DNA from: Rahnella rivi
Lineage (GTDB): Bacteria > Pseudomonadota > Gammaproteobacteria > Enterobacterales > Enterobacteriaceae
Direction of reading: 5' to 3'
DNA length: 64,000 nt
NCBI RefSeq assembly: GCF_019049655.1
Contig: NZ_JAFMOX010000063.1
Location: forward strand, 1 to 64,000
Below the pieces are notes generated by a model. The model was not told the DNA's origin. It saw only the letters and a list, made by a program, of their open reading frames with translations, and made no database searches. This document shows, one piece after another, positions 8,831-18,535 of the stretch. How positions within the stretch are numbered: position 1 is the stretch's first letter; each line of letters begins with the position of its first letter. The position numbers were made by a program, and so were the translations under genes.

Positions 8831-9904
8831 ATGTCAGCCATTCAGCCAGAAGTAGCCGCTCTTCTGATGCCCGTCAGCCCGGAAAATCCGGCAGGCATCA
8901 ACCTGGAGTATGAACAAATTTATGATGATATCCGCAAAGCGCGGGAGAGCGACCCGGACTACCTTCCGCAGGATGAATGGACGATTGCTGAACCGCGCCG
9001 GGCAGACTGGCACAAAGTGCGCACATTGTGCGTCACGGCACTGACGCAGCAGAGTAAAGATCTGCAGGTCAGTTGCTGGTTTGCCGAGGCGCTGACCCAT
9101 CTGCAAGGCATTGAAGGCACGGAAACGGGCTTTCAGTTTCTCAGCGAATTCATCACCCACTTTTGGTTTCAGTGCTGGCCTGCGCTGGACGATGACGGCG
9201 CCACATTCCGCTATGGCAAGCTCAGCCGGCTTGATCGCGATATCAGCCAGGCGCTGTATGTCCGCCCGCTGCTCAGGCAACCCGAGTCGGCGCTGGCGCA
9301 CTGGCAGAAGGTGCTGGCGTTCGAGCACAAAATTTGCACCTGGCCGGATTCCCGTGACGACCTGATTGCCAAAGAAGGCGATCTGACCATGGAGAGTTTC
9401 GACAGTCTCGCGGCGACGTTTTCCTCGATTGAAATCAGTCAGCAGGATGAGATTCTGCAACGGTTACAGCTCCAGCTCGACCGGCTGGAATCCTGCTATT
9501 TCTCACTGAGCCAGGAAGAACCGCACGCGCTGTTTGCCCAGACGCGCCAGACGCTGAACGATCTGGCTGATTTCCTGCAACGTCTGGCACAGCGCGCCAT
9601 TCCGCTGGCCAGCAACACCCTGAGCCTTAACTACGCGACACAACCCGAGGAAGAAGCGGCACCGGGTGAGGCGTTTATTGCGCCCGTCAGCCGCCAGACG
9701 ATGTCCCGAGACGTTGCCATCAGCCAGATGTTGTCTATCGCTCACTTCTTTCGCCAGACCGAACCTTCAAGCCCGGTGCCTTTTCTGATGGAACGTGCGG
9801 CGCGCTGGGCCAACATGACGCTCACCGAATGGCTGGAAGAGATGCTCACCGACAGCGGCAGCCTGCGGGAAATCAACAACGTGTTAAAAGGACAGCAAGA
9901 GTGA
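8831..9904 (+). CDS. tssA: Type VI assembly protein TssA (ImpA_N domain)
   Basis: TssA proteins organise baseplate and sheath assembly. This 357-residue protein has the ImpA_N domain at the N-terminus (VSPENPAGINLEYEQIYDDI). The short C-terminal domain carries the typical ISQMLSIAHFFRQTEPSSPV segment. Its length fits the shorter TssA classes. Its last codon overlaps tssJ (GTGA). A second ImpA_N/VasL-like protein is encoded at the end of the operon (18522-19637). Confidence 0.94.
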   Translation: MSAIQPEVAALLMPVSPENPAGINLEYEQIYDDIRKARESDPDYLPQDEWTIAEPRRADWHKVRTLCVTALTQQSKDLQVSCWFAEALTHLQGIEGTETGFQFLSEFITHFWFQCWPALDDDGATFRYGKLSRLDRDISQALYVRPLLRQPESALAHWQKVLAFEHKICTWPDSRDDLIAKEGDLTMESFDSLAATFSSIEISQQDEILQRLQLQLDRLESCYFSLSQEEPHALFAQTRQTLNDLADFLQRLAQRAIPLASNTLSLNYATQPEEEAAPGEAFIAPVSRQTMSRDVAISQMLSIAHFFRQTEPSSPVPFLMERAARWANMTLTEWLEEMLTDSGSLREINNVLKGQQE

Positions 9905-10548
9905 AAGCCTTAAGGACGACGTTATTACTCCTGACTCTCGGGCTGATGCTCTCGGGTTGCTCCGGCGATCAGACGAAAAGCGTCTCTGCGGAGCAGCTGG
10001 CGGCAGATCAGGTCACCGCGCCGTTTGCTCAGGGCGGGATCACCCTCAGTATTAACGCTGAACCCGGCCTGAATGCCTGGAACGAGATCGCCAACAGCTG
10101 CACGGTGTTGGTCATTCAGGCGCAAAAAGCCAGCTCGCTCAATAAGATCCTCTCGAATCCGGCCCAGCTAAAAAGCCTGTTTAACGGTGCCGGCGCCGAG
10201 GATGACATTCTGAAGGTTGACCGCTACGCCGCCATGCCCGGCCAGAAAACCACCCTGCACATCGATCGCAGCGAGAACACCCGCCAGGTCGCGATAGTCG
10301 CCGGCTACTATCCGTTCCCGAAAAAGCAGCATATGGCGATGGTCAGCATTCCGGTCACCCTGACCAGCACCGGCTGGTGGACTAAAAAGTGGACGGCAGA
10401 ATTATCGCCGCTGGTCCTCGACGTCACGCTGGGCAGCCAGAGCATCACGCAGCTGATAAAGAATGCCTCACCGCAAGACCTGCAGCCGCAAAAGGAACCT
10501 CAGGCCATCAAAACGCCGGACGACGCAGCCGCGAAGGGAGAGAAATAG
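9901..10548 (+). CDS. tssJ: Type VI outer-membrane lipoprotein TssJ (SciN)
   Basis: TssJ anchors the TssJLM membrane complex to the outer membrane. The 215-residue protein begins at a GTG that overlaps the tssA stop (GTGA). It has a lipoprotein signal, LLLLTLGLMLSGC, with the lipobox Cys near residue 20. The mature part has the SciN-type pattern ending with a STGWWTKKWTAEL segment. Reading further upstream in the same frame would place unrelated arginine-rich sequence before the signal peptide, which is why the GTG is chosen. tssK starts two bases after the stop. Confidence 0.93.
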   Translation: MKALRTTLLLLTLGLMLSGCSGDQTKSVSAEQLAADQVTAPFAQGGITLSINAEPGLNAWNEIANSCTVLVIQAQKASSLNKILSNPAQLKSLFNGAGAEDDILKVDRYAAMPGQKTTLHIDRSENTRQVAIVAGYYPFPKKQHMAMVSIPVTLTSTGWWTKKWTAELSPLVLDVTLGSQSITQLIKNASPQDLQPQKEPQAIKTPDDAAAKGEK

Positions 10549-10549
10549 A

Positions 10550-11929
10550 ATGTATCCTGAACAACAGCAAATTTACTGGTACTCCGGGCTGTATCTGCAA
10601 CCGCAGCATTTCCAGTCGGTGGATTTACATCACAGCTACATGCTGGCACAACAGCGCCAGCTGACGCAGCCGTGGAACGTCGGCGTGATCCAGTGCGATA
10701 TCAATCCGGAAACGCTGGTGGATTTTTCTCTGAAAATCGACCACCTGCGTCTGATCCTGCCCTCCGGTTATTATCTGGAATATCCGGGTAACTGCCTGAT
10801 TGAACCGCGTCAGTTCCGTGATGCCTGGAAGCAGCGCGAGAAACCTTTCACGCTGTGGCTGGCCTTGCGCCGCTTCGACCCCGGTCATCCGAACGTCAGC
10901 ACAGGCACCAGCAGCCGCTGGATCAACCAAAGCGGCGATGGCGTGATGAAGGACGTCTATCACGACGGCCCTGAAAGTGCCGTGCCACGCATCGCGTATA
11001 ACGTGCGCATTCTGAGCGAGGAAGAGAAAGAAACCGCCGTCGACTGCGAATGTTTGCCACTGCTGCAACTGCGCTATGACAACGACCGCGTCATGCTCGA
11101 TCCGCGTTTCAGCCCGCCCGCAGTCACGCTGGCAGGCTCACCGGCGCTCAAAAATCTGCTGGAAGGGATACGCGCCGAACTCAGCAGCCGCGCCCATAAA
11201 CTCGAAGAATACAAACGCCCGGAGCACCTGAGTGACATCGGCAAAAGCGCCGGTGACATCACGCAGCTTCTGGCGATGCGCTCGTTAAACCGCGCGCTGC
11301 CGCTGCTCGAACATTATTGCCGCGCACCGGCCCTGCATCCGTGGCATATCTACGGACTGCTGATCCAGCTGGTGGGGGAGATTTCCTCCTTCAACGACAT
11401 GTGCTCGTTTAATGGCGAATGGCATGATGGCGGCGCCGCGCTGCTGCCTTACGATCACTACCGTTTAATTGACTGTTTTAACAGTGTCAAAAAAACGCTG
11501 ATCACCCTGCTCAACGGGCTGGCGCTGGAAGACAACACCTACGTCACGCTCAAACCTGATGACCAGAAGATTTACCGTGGCGAGTTGCTGACAGCCAAAG
11601 CCCCGGCGGGCAGCAAGGTGCTGTTGCTGCTGCGTTCGGAAAAACTCGAATCCTGGCACGTTCAGTTCACCGGCGGCGGCGAGTTCAAAATCGCCAGCCA
11701 GGATGCCATCAGCGCGCTCATTCAGCACGCGTTACCCGGCATCTCCTCGCAATGGGAAAACCCGTCACCGCGCGGCGTCCCCAACCGCAAAGACTCCTAT
11801 TACTTCGTGCTGAACCAACATGAACACGCCTGGAAACATGTTGAACAGCAGAAAAACATCGCTTTCTACTGGGCCGATGCGCCCGAAGATTTACAGGTAC
11901 AACTGGTGTTCATGGTGCCATCACAATGA
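10550..11929 (+). CDS. tssK: Type VI baseplate adaptor TssK
   Basis: TssK trimers link the baseplate to the TssLM membrane complex. The 459-residue product starts MYPEQQQIYWYSGLYLQPQH, a clear TssK signature. The family block PRIAYNVRILSEEE follows, and the ending includes FYWADAPEDLQVQLVFMVP. The start has a GGGAG site and lies immediately after the tssJ stop. It overlaps tssL by four bases. Confidence 0.96.
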   Translation: MYPEQQQIYWYSGLYLQPQHFQSVDLHHSYMLAQQRQLTQPWNVGVIQCDINPETLVDFSLKIDHLRLILPSGYYLEYPGNCLIEPRQFRDAWKQREKPFTLWLALRRFDPGHPNVSTGTSSRWINQSGDGVMKDVYHDGPESAVPRIAYNVRILSEEEKETAVDCECLPLLQLRYDNDRVMLDPRFSPPAVTLAGSPALKNLLEGIRAELSSRAHKLEEYKRPEHLSDIGKSAGDITQLLAMRSLNRALPLLEHYCRAPALHPWHIYGLLIQLVGEISSFNDMCSFNGEWHDGGAALLPYDHYRLIDCFNSVKKTLITLLNGLALEDNTYVTLKPDDQKIYRGELLTAKAPAGSKVLLLLRSEKLESWHVQFTGGGEFKIASQDAISALIQHALPGISSQWENPSPRGVPNRKDSYYFVLNQHEHAWKHVEQQKNIAFYWADAPEDLQVQLVFMVPSQ

Positions 11930-12543
11930 AACTGATCGACTGCTATTTACCGGTGTTTAAACTGGCCGCCCGCTTTGCCCATCAGCCCGAGCTTTTCGAG
12001 GATTACGGCACATTCCACGCGCTTTGCATCACCCGGCTCGAACAGGCGGTGCAGGAAGCAGAACATCACGACATTTCAGATTTTGAACGGGATCAGGCGT
12101 TCTTCGCTGTGGTTGTCTGGCTGGATGAAACCGTGCTGTGTTCCACCCTGCCCTTCGCGCAAAACTGGCGCACCGATCTGCTGCAACGCCGGTATTTCCA
12201 GACCGCCATCGGCGGTGAGATGTTCTTTGCCCGGCTGAGCCACCTGAAAGAAGAGCATTTGCAGGCGCGACAGGTGTTTCTGTTCTGCCTGCAACACGGT
12301 TTTCACGGCAAATACAGCACCGGGCAGGAGCAACCGGCGCTGTCGGCGTTGATTGACAGCCAGCGGAGCCTGTGTCTGCCGCAGGAATGGCAGACATGGC
12401 CGAATGACGCAGAGATAACGCCGGTGATCCTGCGCAAACGCTCGCTCGCGTCGTCCTCAAAGAGCCGCATCATCCTTGCCGTGCTGGGTATCGCGTTGAT
12501 TCACGCCACCCTGGTACTTCTTCAGACCCTTTATTTTTCATAA
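11926..12543 (+). CDS. tssL: Type VI inner-membrane protein TssL (DotU family, short form)
   Basis: TssL is the DotU-like inner-membrane protein that partners TssM and contacts TssK. At 205 residues it is the short form: a cytoplasmic helical domain (DQAFFAVVVWLDETVLCS) followed by one C-terminal membrane helix (ILAVLGIALIHATLVLLQ). There is no C-terminal OmpA-like peptidoglycan-binding domain, and no separate one is encoded in the window. It starts inside the end of tssK (ATGA). Confidence 0.95.
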   Translation: MKLIDCYLPVFKLAARFAHQPELFEDYGTFHALCITRLEQAVQEAEHHDISDFERDQAFFAVVVWLDETVLCSTLPFAQNWRTDLLQRRYFQTAIGGEMFFARLSHLKEEHLQARQVFLFCLQHGFHGKYSTGQEQPALSALIDSQRSLCLPQEWQTWPNDAEITPVILRKRSLASSSKSRIILAVLGIALIHATLVLLQTLYFS

Positions 12544-12549
12544 GAACGT

Positions 12550-15500
12550 ATGCTGAAAAAATTATTCGTTTTCGCCGGATGGCTGCTGCTGTTGTGCCTG
12601 GTGTTTCTGTTTTGCTGCACCGTCGGGCTGTGGCTGGAATGGAGTACGGGCACCATTTTACTGGTCTGGCTGGGTGTGCTGGTGGCCGGAGTGCTGCTGT
12701 GGGGCGCACTCCTCTGGTTCACATTGCTGATCAAAGAGAAGAGAGTTAACCGTTTCTTCCAGAAGTTTCGTCTTTCCCGCCGGGAATACGTGCTGTTTGA
12801 GCACTGGAAATCCGGTGCGGCGGTGGTGAAACGCATTCAGCGCAAACGCCCGCCGATCCCCTGGTATCTGCTGCTGGGCGACCGCTGCGGCAAAACCTCT
12901 TTGCTGGCGGGTTCCGGTCTGCCGATGTTTTCAAACGACGCAGGGGATAACACCGTTGTCCCAACCTATACCCTGCGCTGGTGGTTTTTCCGTAACGTCT
13001 GTTTCCTCGATCTTTCCGGGAATTTCCTGACCGGCGCACCTGCGTTCCAGCGCGCATGGGGAAAACTGGTTGGCTGGATGGCGAAAGTCCCCGCACCGGC
13101 AGGCGTGATGATTGGCCTGTCCGTGACCGATCTGATGAATGACGATATCAGCACGCTGCACGATAAAGCCCGCAAAATCCGCGCGCAAATCGAGCCGCTG
13201 ATGCGCAAACTTAAACGTCAGTTGCCGCTGTATATCACCATTACCCAGTGCGACAAATTCCCGGCGTTCAGCCTGTGGACGCAACACCTTTCCGCCGAAC
13301 AGCAACAACAGGTGCTGGGATATTACTGGCAGACGCCACCGGACATCGACGGCAAAGATGCTTCCACCCTGCTGCCGCTGGTTACCGCACTGAAAAACGG
13401 TTTCGATCTCGCACGCCTCAGCATGGCCGGTACCCCGGTTGCGCCAGACGTGCGTGCGGCGCTGCTTGATTTCCCGGAAGCGTTTATCGGGCTGCAAAAT
13501 CCGTTGCTGGTTTTCCTGGCATCACTGTGTGAGCCCAACGCCTACTTCACCAATACCTCCCTTGGCGGCGTATGGTTTACGGCCAGCGAGCAGCAGGATA
13601 AAAACAGGAGTCGCCGTACCTCCTATTTTGTCCACGATTTGCTGATGCATTATCTGCCTGCGTTCAGCAGCACCCGTGACGTGCTCTGGCAGCACAATAA
13701 AAGAGTCCGCCTGGTGGCCGGGCGTCTGTTGCTGCTCGGCTGTGTCATCGCGCTTGGCTACAGCGCGGTGAAAAGCGCCGGATTAATGCAGCGCAACTAC
13801 GCCACGCTTTCCTCGGCGTCGCTGGCAGAATTACTGGTCAAAAACGAAAGCCGCCACAACGCACCGCTGGTTTACCTGCCGTTTTCCACCGTACTCAATT
13901 ACCAGCACCGGCTGATTGAACAGCGTCTGATGACCACGCTGCCGCCACAGGTTCTCAGCAGCGCGCAGATGATTTCAGGGTATCAGCAGGCGTTTATGGA
14001 TGCTTCTGCACAGGCTCAGCGCCAGATGGTGCTTGATCTGGCGCACACCATCATCACCCGGCAGGACATGCGTGACAACGTCACTCTCGACGCGCTCAGC
14101 CGTCAACCGGCGATCCCTGATGCCCTGCGGCTCAACGCGCCAGATCCGGCGGCGACCGAACACGCACGGCTGGCGCAGGAGCGCTGGGTGATGCAACAGC
14201 CGATGAGCGCAGAGCATCTGGCAGCGCTGCACCGCCTGTTATCCACCCTGATCAATTACGATCAGTCGCTGGCATGGCTGGTGGCACCGGCTGATTCTCT
14301 GCCAGCGTTTCAGACCCGGGAGTTCTGGCCGCAAACGCAGGATGAGGAGACGCTGTCAGGCATCTGGACACGTCAGGGCGAAGCGCAACTGACCGAATGG
14401 GTGGCGTTGATCAATCAGGCGGGTGGCCGCACAGAGGAACCGCTGCTCCGGCATTTCATGCAGACGTTGCCGGTGCAGCGCCAGAACGCGTGGCGTGACC
14501 TGCTGCTTTCCGTGACCCCGTGGCTGCAAAACGGTGAGCCGCGTTCGCTGACGCAGAGCCAGCTGATTGCGCTAAGCCAGGGGCAAAGCCCTGGGATTAA
14601 ATTCGCGCAACGCATCGCCTTTGAACTCGACAACATCCCGGACAGCCATGCCCAGGTGTGGCTGAGTGAGCTGCGCCGGTTACAAAAACTTCCGTCGCAG
14701 GCGGCGGTACACCCGACCCTGCAAAAAGTACAACGGGCCGATGCGAAACTGCGCGTCGGGCTGACGAAATGGTTACAAGGCGGATCTTCCGCCACGTCCG
14801 CAACGTCAGCGGTACCGCAAACCGCAGTGTGGCTGAAATGGCAGTCCGCGCTCACCGCCGCGACCGGTGAAGCACTCAATCAGGCGGCGCTCAGCCCGGT
14901 ATTGACACAAGGGCTGTTCGCGACCCAGACCGATGCAAAAACCGTTAACCCGCTGGTCACCCTGTTCGCCAGTTTTGACCAGTTGCACAAAGCGATGCAA
15001 ACGCACAGCGATGAAGCGGGCGTTGAAGCGGTCTGGACGCTGTATAAAAGCGATGCCAGTGCGCTGCTCTCCCACGCGCTGGCCCGTTCCGCCTGCTGGC
15101 TCAATGAACAGTGGCACAGCAAAATCATGTGGCCGATGAGTAAAAATGCCATCGGGCAGGATTACGCTTCCCAGCAAAGCCTGACCTGGCAGTATCTTGC
15201 CGACTTCGTGCGCGGGCCCGCCAAAGGGCTGCTGATCGTCAGCGATGAAGGGCCGCAGCCGGGTCAGTTCCGCGGTCAGACACTGCCGCTGAACGAAGAG
15301 TTTGTACGGATCGCCCGCTATATGCTCAATCCTGAAGACGTGCTCGACGTCCCGCAGCGCAAGAACACGCAGAACGCCGATCAGCTTTCCGTGCTGGATG
15401 ACCAACTGCAACAACTGACGCAGCAGAAAAAAGTGCTGGAGCAAAAACCTTACAGCCTGACTATCGTCAGCGGCCCGGCAACCGTGCCGGAGGGCGCGCG

Positions 15501-15981
15501 CCTGATCCCAACCGGTGTCCGTCTTACGCTGGAATGCACGAACGGCAGCAAAGTGCTCGACAGCATGAACTTCGCCGAACAGGCCCAGTTCATCTGGTAT
15601 CCCGGCCAGTGCCAGACCGTCAACGTTGACGTGAAATTCCCCGCGTTCACCGCGTCTTATCGTTATACCGGAGACAGCGCGTGGCCTGATTTTCTCGAGA
15701 ATTTCGCCGGTGGCGAAGCACTGCTTGATGCGCGGGATTTTGATGACAACGCAGATTCTCTGACCGCGCTGAACATCAAACATGTGCTGGTGCGCTTTAA
15801 ACTGGCGGATCAGGCCATTTTGCAAAATGCCTGGGCGGGCTGGGCAAATGTTGCTGAGCAAGTGGACGCTCTCAACGAACAAAAACGGGCGCTGGAACAG
15901 CAGCATCAAAACCAGACCCCCTCGGCAGCACTGCGCGGGCGCATGTCCGAGCTTCCGGAAAACGCGGCTGACTGCCGGTAA
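12550..15981 (+). CDS. tssM: Type VI membrane-complex protein TssM (IcmF)
   Basis: TssM is the large inner-membrane and periplasmic core of the membrane complex. The 1143-residue product has two N-terminal membrane helices, a cytoplasmic domain containing PWYLLLGDRCGKTSLLAG near residue 100, a third membrane helix near residue 395 (LLLLGCVIALGYSAV), and a long periplasmic part. The nucleotide loop reads GDRCGKTS, one residue shorter than the Walker A consensus GxxxxGK[ST], so ATP or GTP binding is uncertain. It begins six bases after tssL. The tssH start follows after 19 bases. Confidence 0.95.
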   Translation: MLKKLFVFAGWLLLLCLVFLFCCTVGLWLEWSTGTILLVWLGVLVAGVLLWGALLWFTLLIKEKRVNRFFQKFRLSRREYVLFEHWKSGAAVVKRIQRKRPPIPWYLLLGDRCGKTSLLAGSGLPMFSNDAGDNTVVPTYTLRWWFFRNVCFLDLSGNFLTGAPAFQRAWGKLVGWMAKVPAPAGVMIGLSVTDLMNDDISTLHDKARKIRAQIEPLMRKLKRQLPLYITITQCDKFPAFSLWTQHLSAEQQQQVLGYYWQTPPDIDGKDASTLLPLVTALKNGFDLARLSMAGTPVAPDVRAALLDFPEAFIGLQNPLLVFLASLCEPNAYFTNTSLGGVWFTASEQQDKNRSRRTSYFVHDLLMHYLPAFSSTRDVLWQHNKRVRLVAGRLLLLGCVIALGYSAVKSAGLMQRNYATLSSASLAELLVKNESRHNAPLVYLPFSTVLNYQHRLIEQRLMTTLPPQVLSSAQMISGYQQAFMDASAQAQRQMVLDLAHTIITRQDMRDNVTLDALSRQPAIPDALRLNAPDPAATEHARLAQERWVMQQPMSAEHLAALHRLLSTLINYDQSLAWLVAPADSLPAFQTREFWPQTQDEETLSGIWTRQGEAQLTEWVALINQAGGRTEEPLLRHFMQTLPVQRQNAWRDLLLSVTPWLQNGEPRSLTQSQLIALSQGQSPGIKFAQRIAFELDNIPDSHAQVWLSELRRLQKLPSQAAVHPTLQKVQRADAKLRVGLTKWLQGGSSATSATSAVPQTAVWLKWQSALTAATGEALNQAALSPVLTQGLFATQTDAKTVNPLVTLFASFDQLHKAMQTHSDEAGVEAVWTLYKSDASALLSHALARSACWLNEQWHSKIMWPMSKNAIGQDYASQQSLTWQYLADFVRGPAKGLLIVSDEGPQPGQFRGQTLPLNEEFVRIARYMLNPEDVLDVPQRKNTQNADQLSVLDDQLQQLTQQKKVLEQKPYSLTIVSGPATVPEGARLIPTGVRLTLECTNGSKVLDSMNFAEQAQFIWYPGQCQTVNVDVKFPAFTASYRYTGDSAWPDFLENFAGGEALLDARDFDDNADSLTALNIKHVLVRFKLADQAILQNAWAGWANVAEQVDALNEQKRALEQQHQNQTPSAALRGRMSELPENAADCR

Positions 15982-16000
15982 TTGAATAAAAGGGATATTT

Positions 16001-18535
16001 ATGAGCAGCTATTTAAAACGCATCGTCGACAAACTCACCCCGGAAAGCCGCAGCTGTCTGGATGCCGCGGTCAGTCAGGCGATTTCGCGCACCCACCATG
16101 AAGTGGACGTTGAGCATCTTTTGCTGGCGGTGATTGTCCAGCACAGCGATCTGATGGAAAGCCTGAATTTAGGCGCAGGTCTGGCGGCGGATGCCTTGCT
16201 GAGCGCCACCCAGCAGGCGCTGAACACCTTTCGCAGCGGCAACAGCCGCGCGCCGGTCTTTTCGACCGGGCTGGTTCAGTGGCTGGAAAAAGCCTGGCTG
16301 CACGCCAGCGCCAGCTGGGGACACACCCAGCTCGCCCCGGCCGCCCTGCTGGCCTGTCTGCTGGAAGAGAACACAGCACCGTCGTTAACCAGCGGCGTGC
16401 GTAAGGCGCTGAACTGCCAGCGGGATGCGGCGGAACAGCTGTTGCTTGACGCGTGCCACACCCGCGAAAATGCAGCGTCTCCGGCCACGCAGAGCAGCAA
16501 CAGCGCACTCGGCAAATTTACCCGCAATCTGAGCGCCCAGGCCCGTAAGGGTGAACTGGATCCGGTGCTGGGGCGCGAAGCAGAAATACGTCAGATGATC
16601 GACATCCTGCTGCGTCGCCGCCAGAACAACCCTATTCTCACCGGCGAACCGGGGGTGGGGAAAACGGCGCTGGTGGAAGGCCTGGCGCTGCGGATCGCCG
16701 CTGGCAACGTGCCGGAGGTGCTCAGACAGATGGACGTGCTGACGCTGGATCTCGGTCTGTTACAGGCCGGAGCCAGCGTGAAGGGCGAATTTGAAAACCG
16801 TTTACAGGCGCTGATGAAAGAGATCGCCAGCGCACCTCAGCCGGTCATTTTGTTTATCGACGAAGCCCATACGCTGATTGGCGCGGGCGGTCAGGCCGGA
16901 CAAAACGACGCGGCAAACCTGCTGAAACCGGCGCTGGCGCGTGGTGAACTGCGCGTGGTGGCGGCGACAACGTGGGCGGAATACAAAAAGTATTTTGAGA
17001 AAGATGCCGCGCTGACCCGCCGTTTCCAGCTGGTGCAGGTGGCTGAACCGGGTATCGACAGCGCCACCGCCATGCTGCGTGCCATTGCACCGGCCATGTC
17101 TCGCCACCACGGCGTGCAGATCCTCGAAAGTGCGATCCATGCCGCCGTCAATCTCTCCAGCCGCTATATCGCCGGGCGACAACTGCCGGACAAATCCGTC
17201 AGTCTGCTGGATACCGCCTGCGCCCGCGTGGCGGTGTCACAGTCTCACCATCCGAAAGAGATCGAAGACATCAACGCCCTGCTCAGCAATCTGCACACCG
17301 AGCGCGAGGCCTTACAAAAGGAAGGACAGCACGATCAGCGGCTGGCGACGCTGGCGCTGCGGGAAACTGAGCTGCTGGCCGATCTCGCCCATCTCCGGCC
17401 ACTGTGGGAACAGCAAAAGAGTCTGGTGCAGCAACTGCAACAAAGTCGTGATGAGAGCGCTATCGCCGCCTGGCGCAGGGAGCTGGCTGAGCTGCATGAG
17501 GCTCATGCGCTGGTGTTTGAATGCGTTGATGCCACCTGTATCGCCGATGTGGTTTCCGGCTGGACCGGTGTGCCACTTGGCCGCATGGTAGAAAAACAAC
17601 AGCAACAGTTGGGCGAATTACTTCACCGCCTGGAACAGCGGGTTATCGGCCAGCGCCACGCGCTCTCCACCATCGCCACACAAGTGCGCATCAGCCGCGC
17701 CAATCTGAACGATCCGCTGAAACCGACCGGGGTGTATATGCTGGCAGGTTCATCGGGTATCGGTAAAACCGAAACAGCGCTGGTGCTGGCAGATTTACTG
17801 TACGGCGGTGAGCAAAGTCTGGTGACCATTAACATGTCGGAATATCAGGAAGCACACAGCGTGTCCGGCCTGAAAGGATCGCCGCCGGGTTATGTCGGTT
17901 ACGGTCAGGGTGGCGTGCTGACCGAAGCGGTGAAACGCAATCCGTACAGCGTCGTGCTGCTCGACGAAGTGGAAAAGGCGCACCCGGACGTCATGGAGCT
18001 GTTTTATCAGGTATTCGATAAAGGGATGATTGAAGACGCGGAAGGTCAGTTAATCAACTTCCGTAACACGCTGATTATCATGACATCCAATCTGGCCAGC
18101 GCGAAAATCACCGCCGCCTGCGCCGAAGGGGAAACGTCGCCGGAAGCCCTGTGTACGCTGATCCGCCCGGAGTTCGAGCACGTGTTCCGCCCGGCATTGA
18201 TGGGGCGTGTCACGCTGATCCCTTACCTGCCGCTGCAACCGAAAACGCTGGCGCAAATCATCAGGCTGAAGCTGGATCGCATCTGCCAGCGCTATCACGC
18301 CGCCAGCAACGGCGAGGTGCAACTGAGTTACAGCGAGAGCGTGGTGAGCTGGGTGGCAGAACTCTGTCAGGTGATGCAGAGCGGTGCCCGTGATATCGAT
18401 CAGGCGCTGAACCGGCACATTCTGCCGTTGCTGACCGACACCCTGTTGCAGGATGAGAAACCCGTCCGGGGCGGCCTGAAGATTGGCGTCAGCAAGGATA
18501 AACTCGTGACATGGAGGGCTCATGACAAAAGTTAA
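16001..18535 (+). CDS. tssH: ClpV ATPase TssH, sheath-recycling unfoldase
   Basis: ClpV is the AAA+ hexamer that disassembles contracted TssBC sheaths. The 844-residue protein has the N-terminal Clp domain (residues about 1-150) and a first AAA module with Walker A GEPGVGKTALVEG and Walker B VILFIDEAHTLIG. A central coiled-coil and a second AAA module follow, the latter with GSSGIGKTETALVLADLLYGG and VVLLDEVEKAHPDVM. It has AAGGGA before the start. It overlaps the next gene by 14 bases. Confidence 0.97.
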   Translation: MSSYLKRIVDKLTPESRSCLDAAVSQAISRTHHEVDVEHLLLAVIVQHSDLMESLNLGAGLAADALLSATQQALNTFRSGNSRAPVFSTGLVQWLEKAWLHASASWGHTQLAPAALLACLLEENTAPSLTSGVRKALNCQRDAAEQLLLDACHTRENAASPATQSSNSALGKFTRNLSAQARKGELDPVLGREAEIRQMIDILLRRRQNNPILTGEPGVGKTALVEGLALRIAAGNVPEVLRQMDVLTLDLGLLQAGASVKGEFENRLQALMKEIASAPQPVILFIDEAHTLIGAGGQAGQNDAANLLKPALARGELRVVAATTWAEYKKYFEKDAALTRRFQLVQVAEPGIDSATAMLRAIAPAMSRHHGVQILESAIHAAVNLSSRYIAGRQLPDKSVSLLDTACARVAVSQSHHPKEIEDINALLSNLHTEREALQKEGQHDQRLATLALRETELLADLAHLRPLWEQQKSLVQQLQQSRDESAIAAWRRELAELHEAHALVFECVDATCIADVVSGWTGVPLGRMVEKQQQQLGELLHRLEQRVIGQRHALSTIATQVRISRANLNDPLKPTGVYMLAGSSGIGKTETALVLADLLYGGEQSLVTINMSEYQEAHSVSGLKGSPPGYVGYGQGGVLTEAVKRNPYSVVLLDEVEKAHPDVMELFYQVFDKGMIEDAEGQLINFRNTLIIMTSNLASAKITAACAEGETSPEALCTLIRPEFEHVFRPALMGRVTLIPYLPLQPKTLAQIIRLKLDRICQRYHAASNGEVQLSYSESVVSWVAELCQVMQSGARDIDQALNRHILPLLTDTLLQDEKPVRGGLKIGVSKDKLVTWRAHDKS

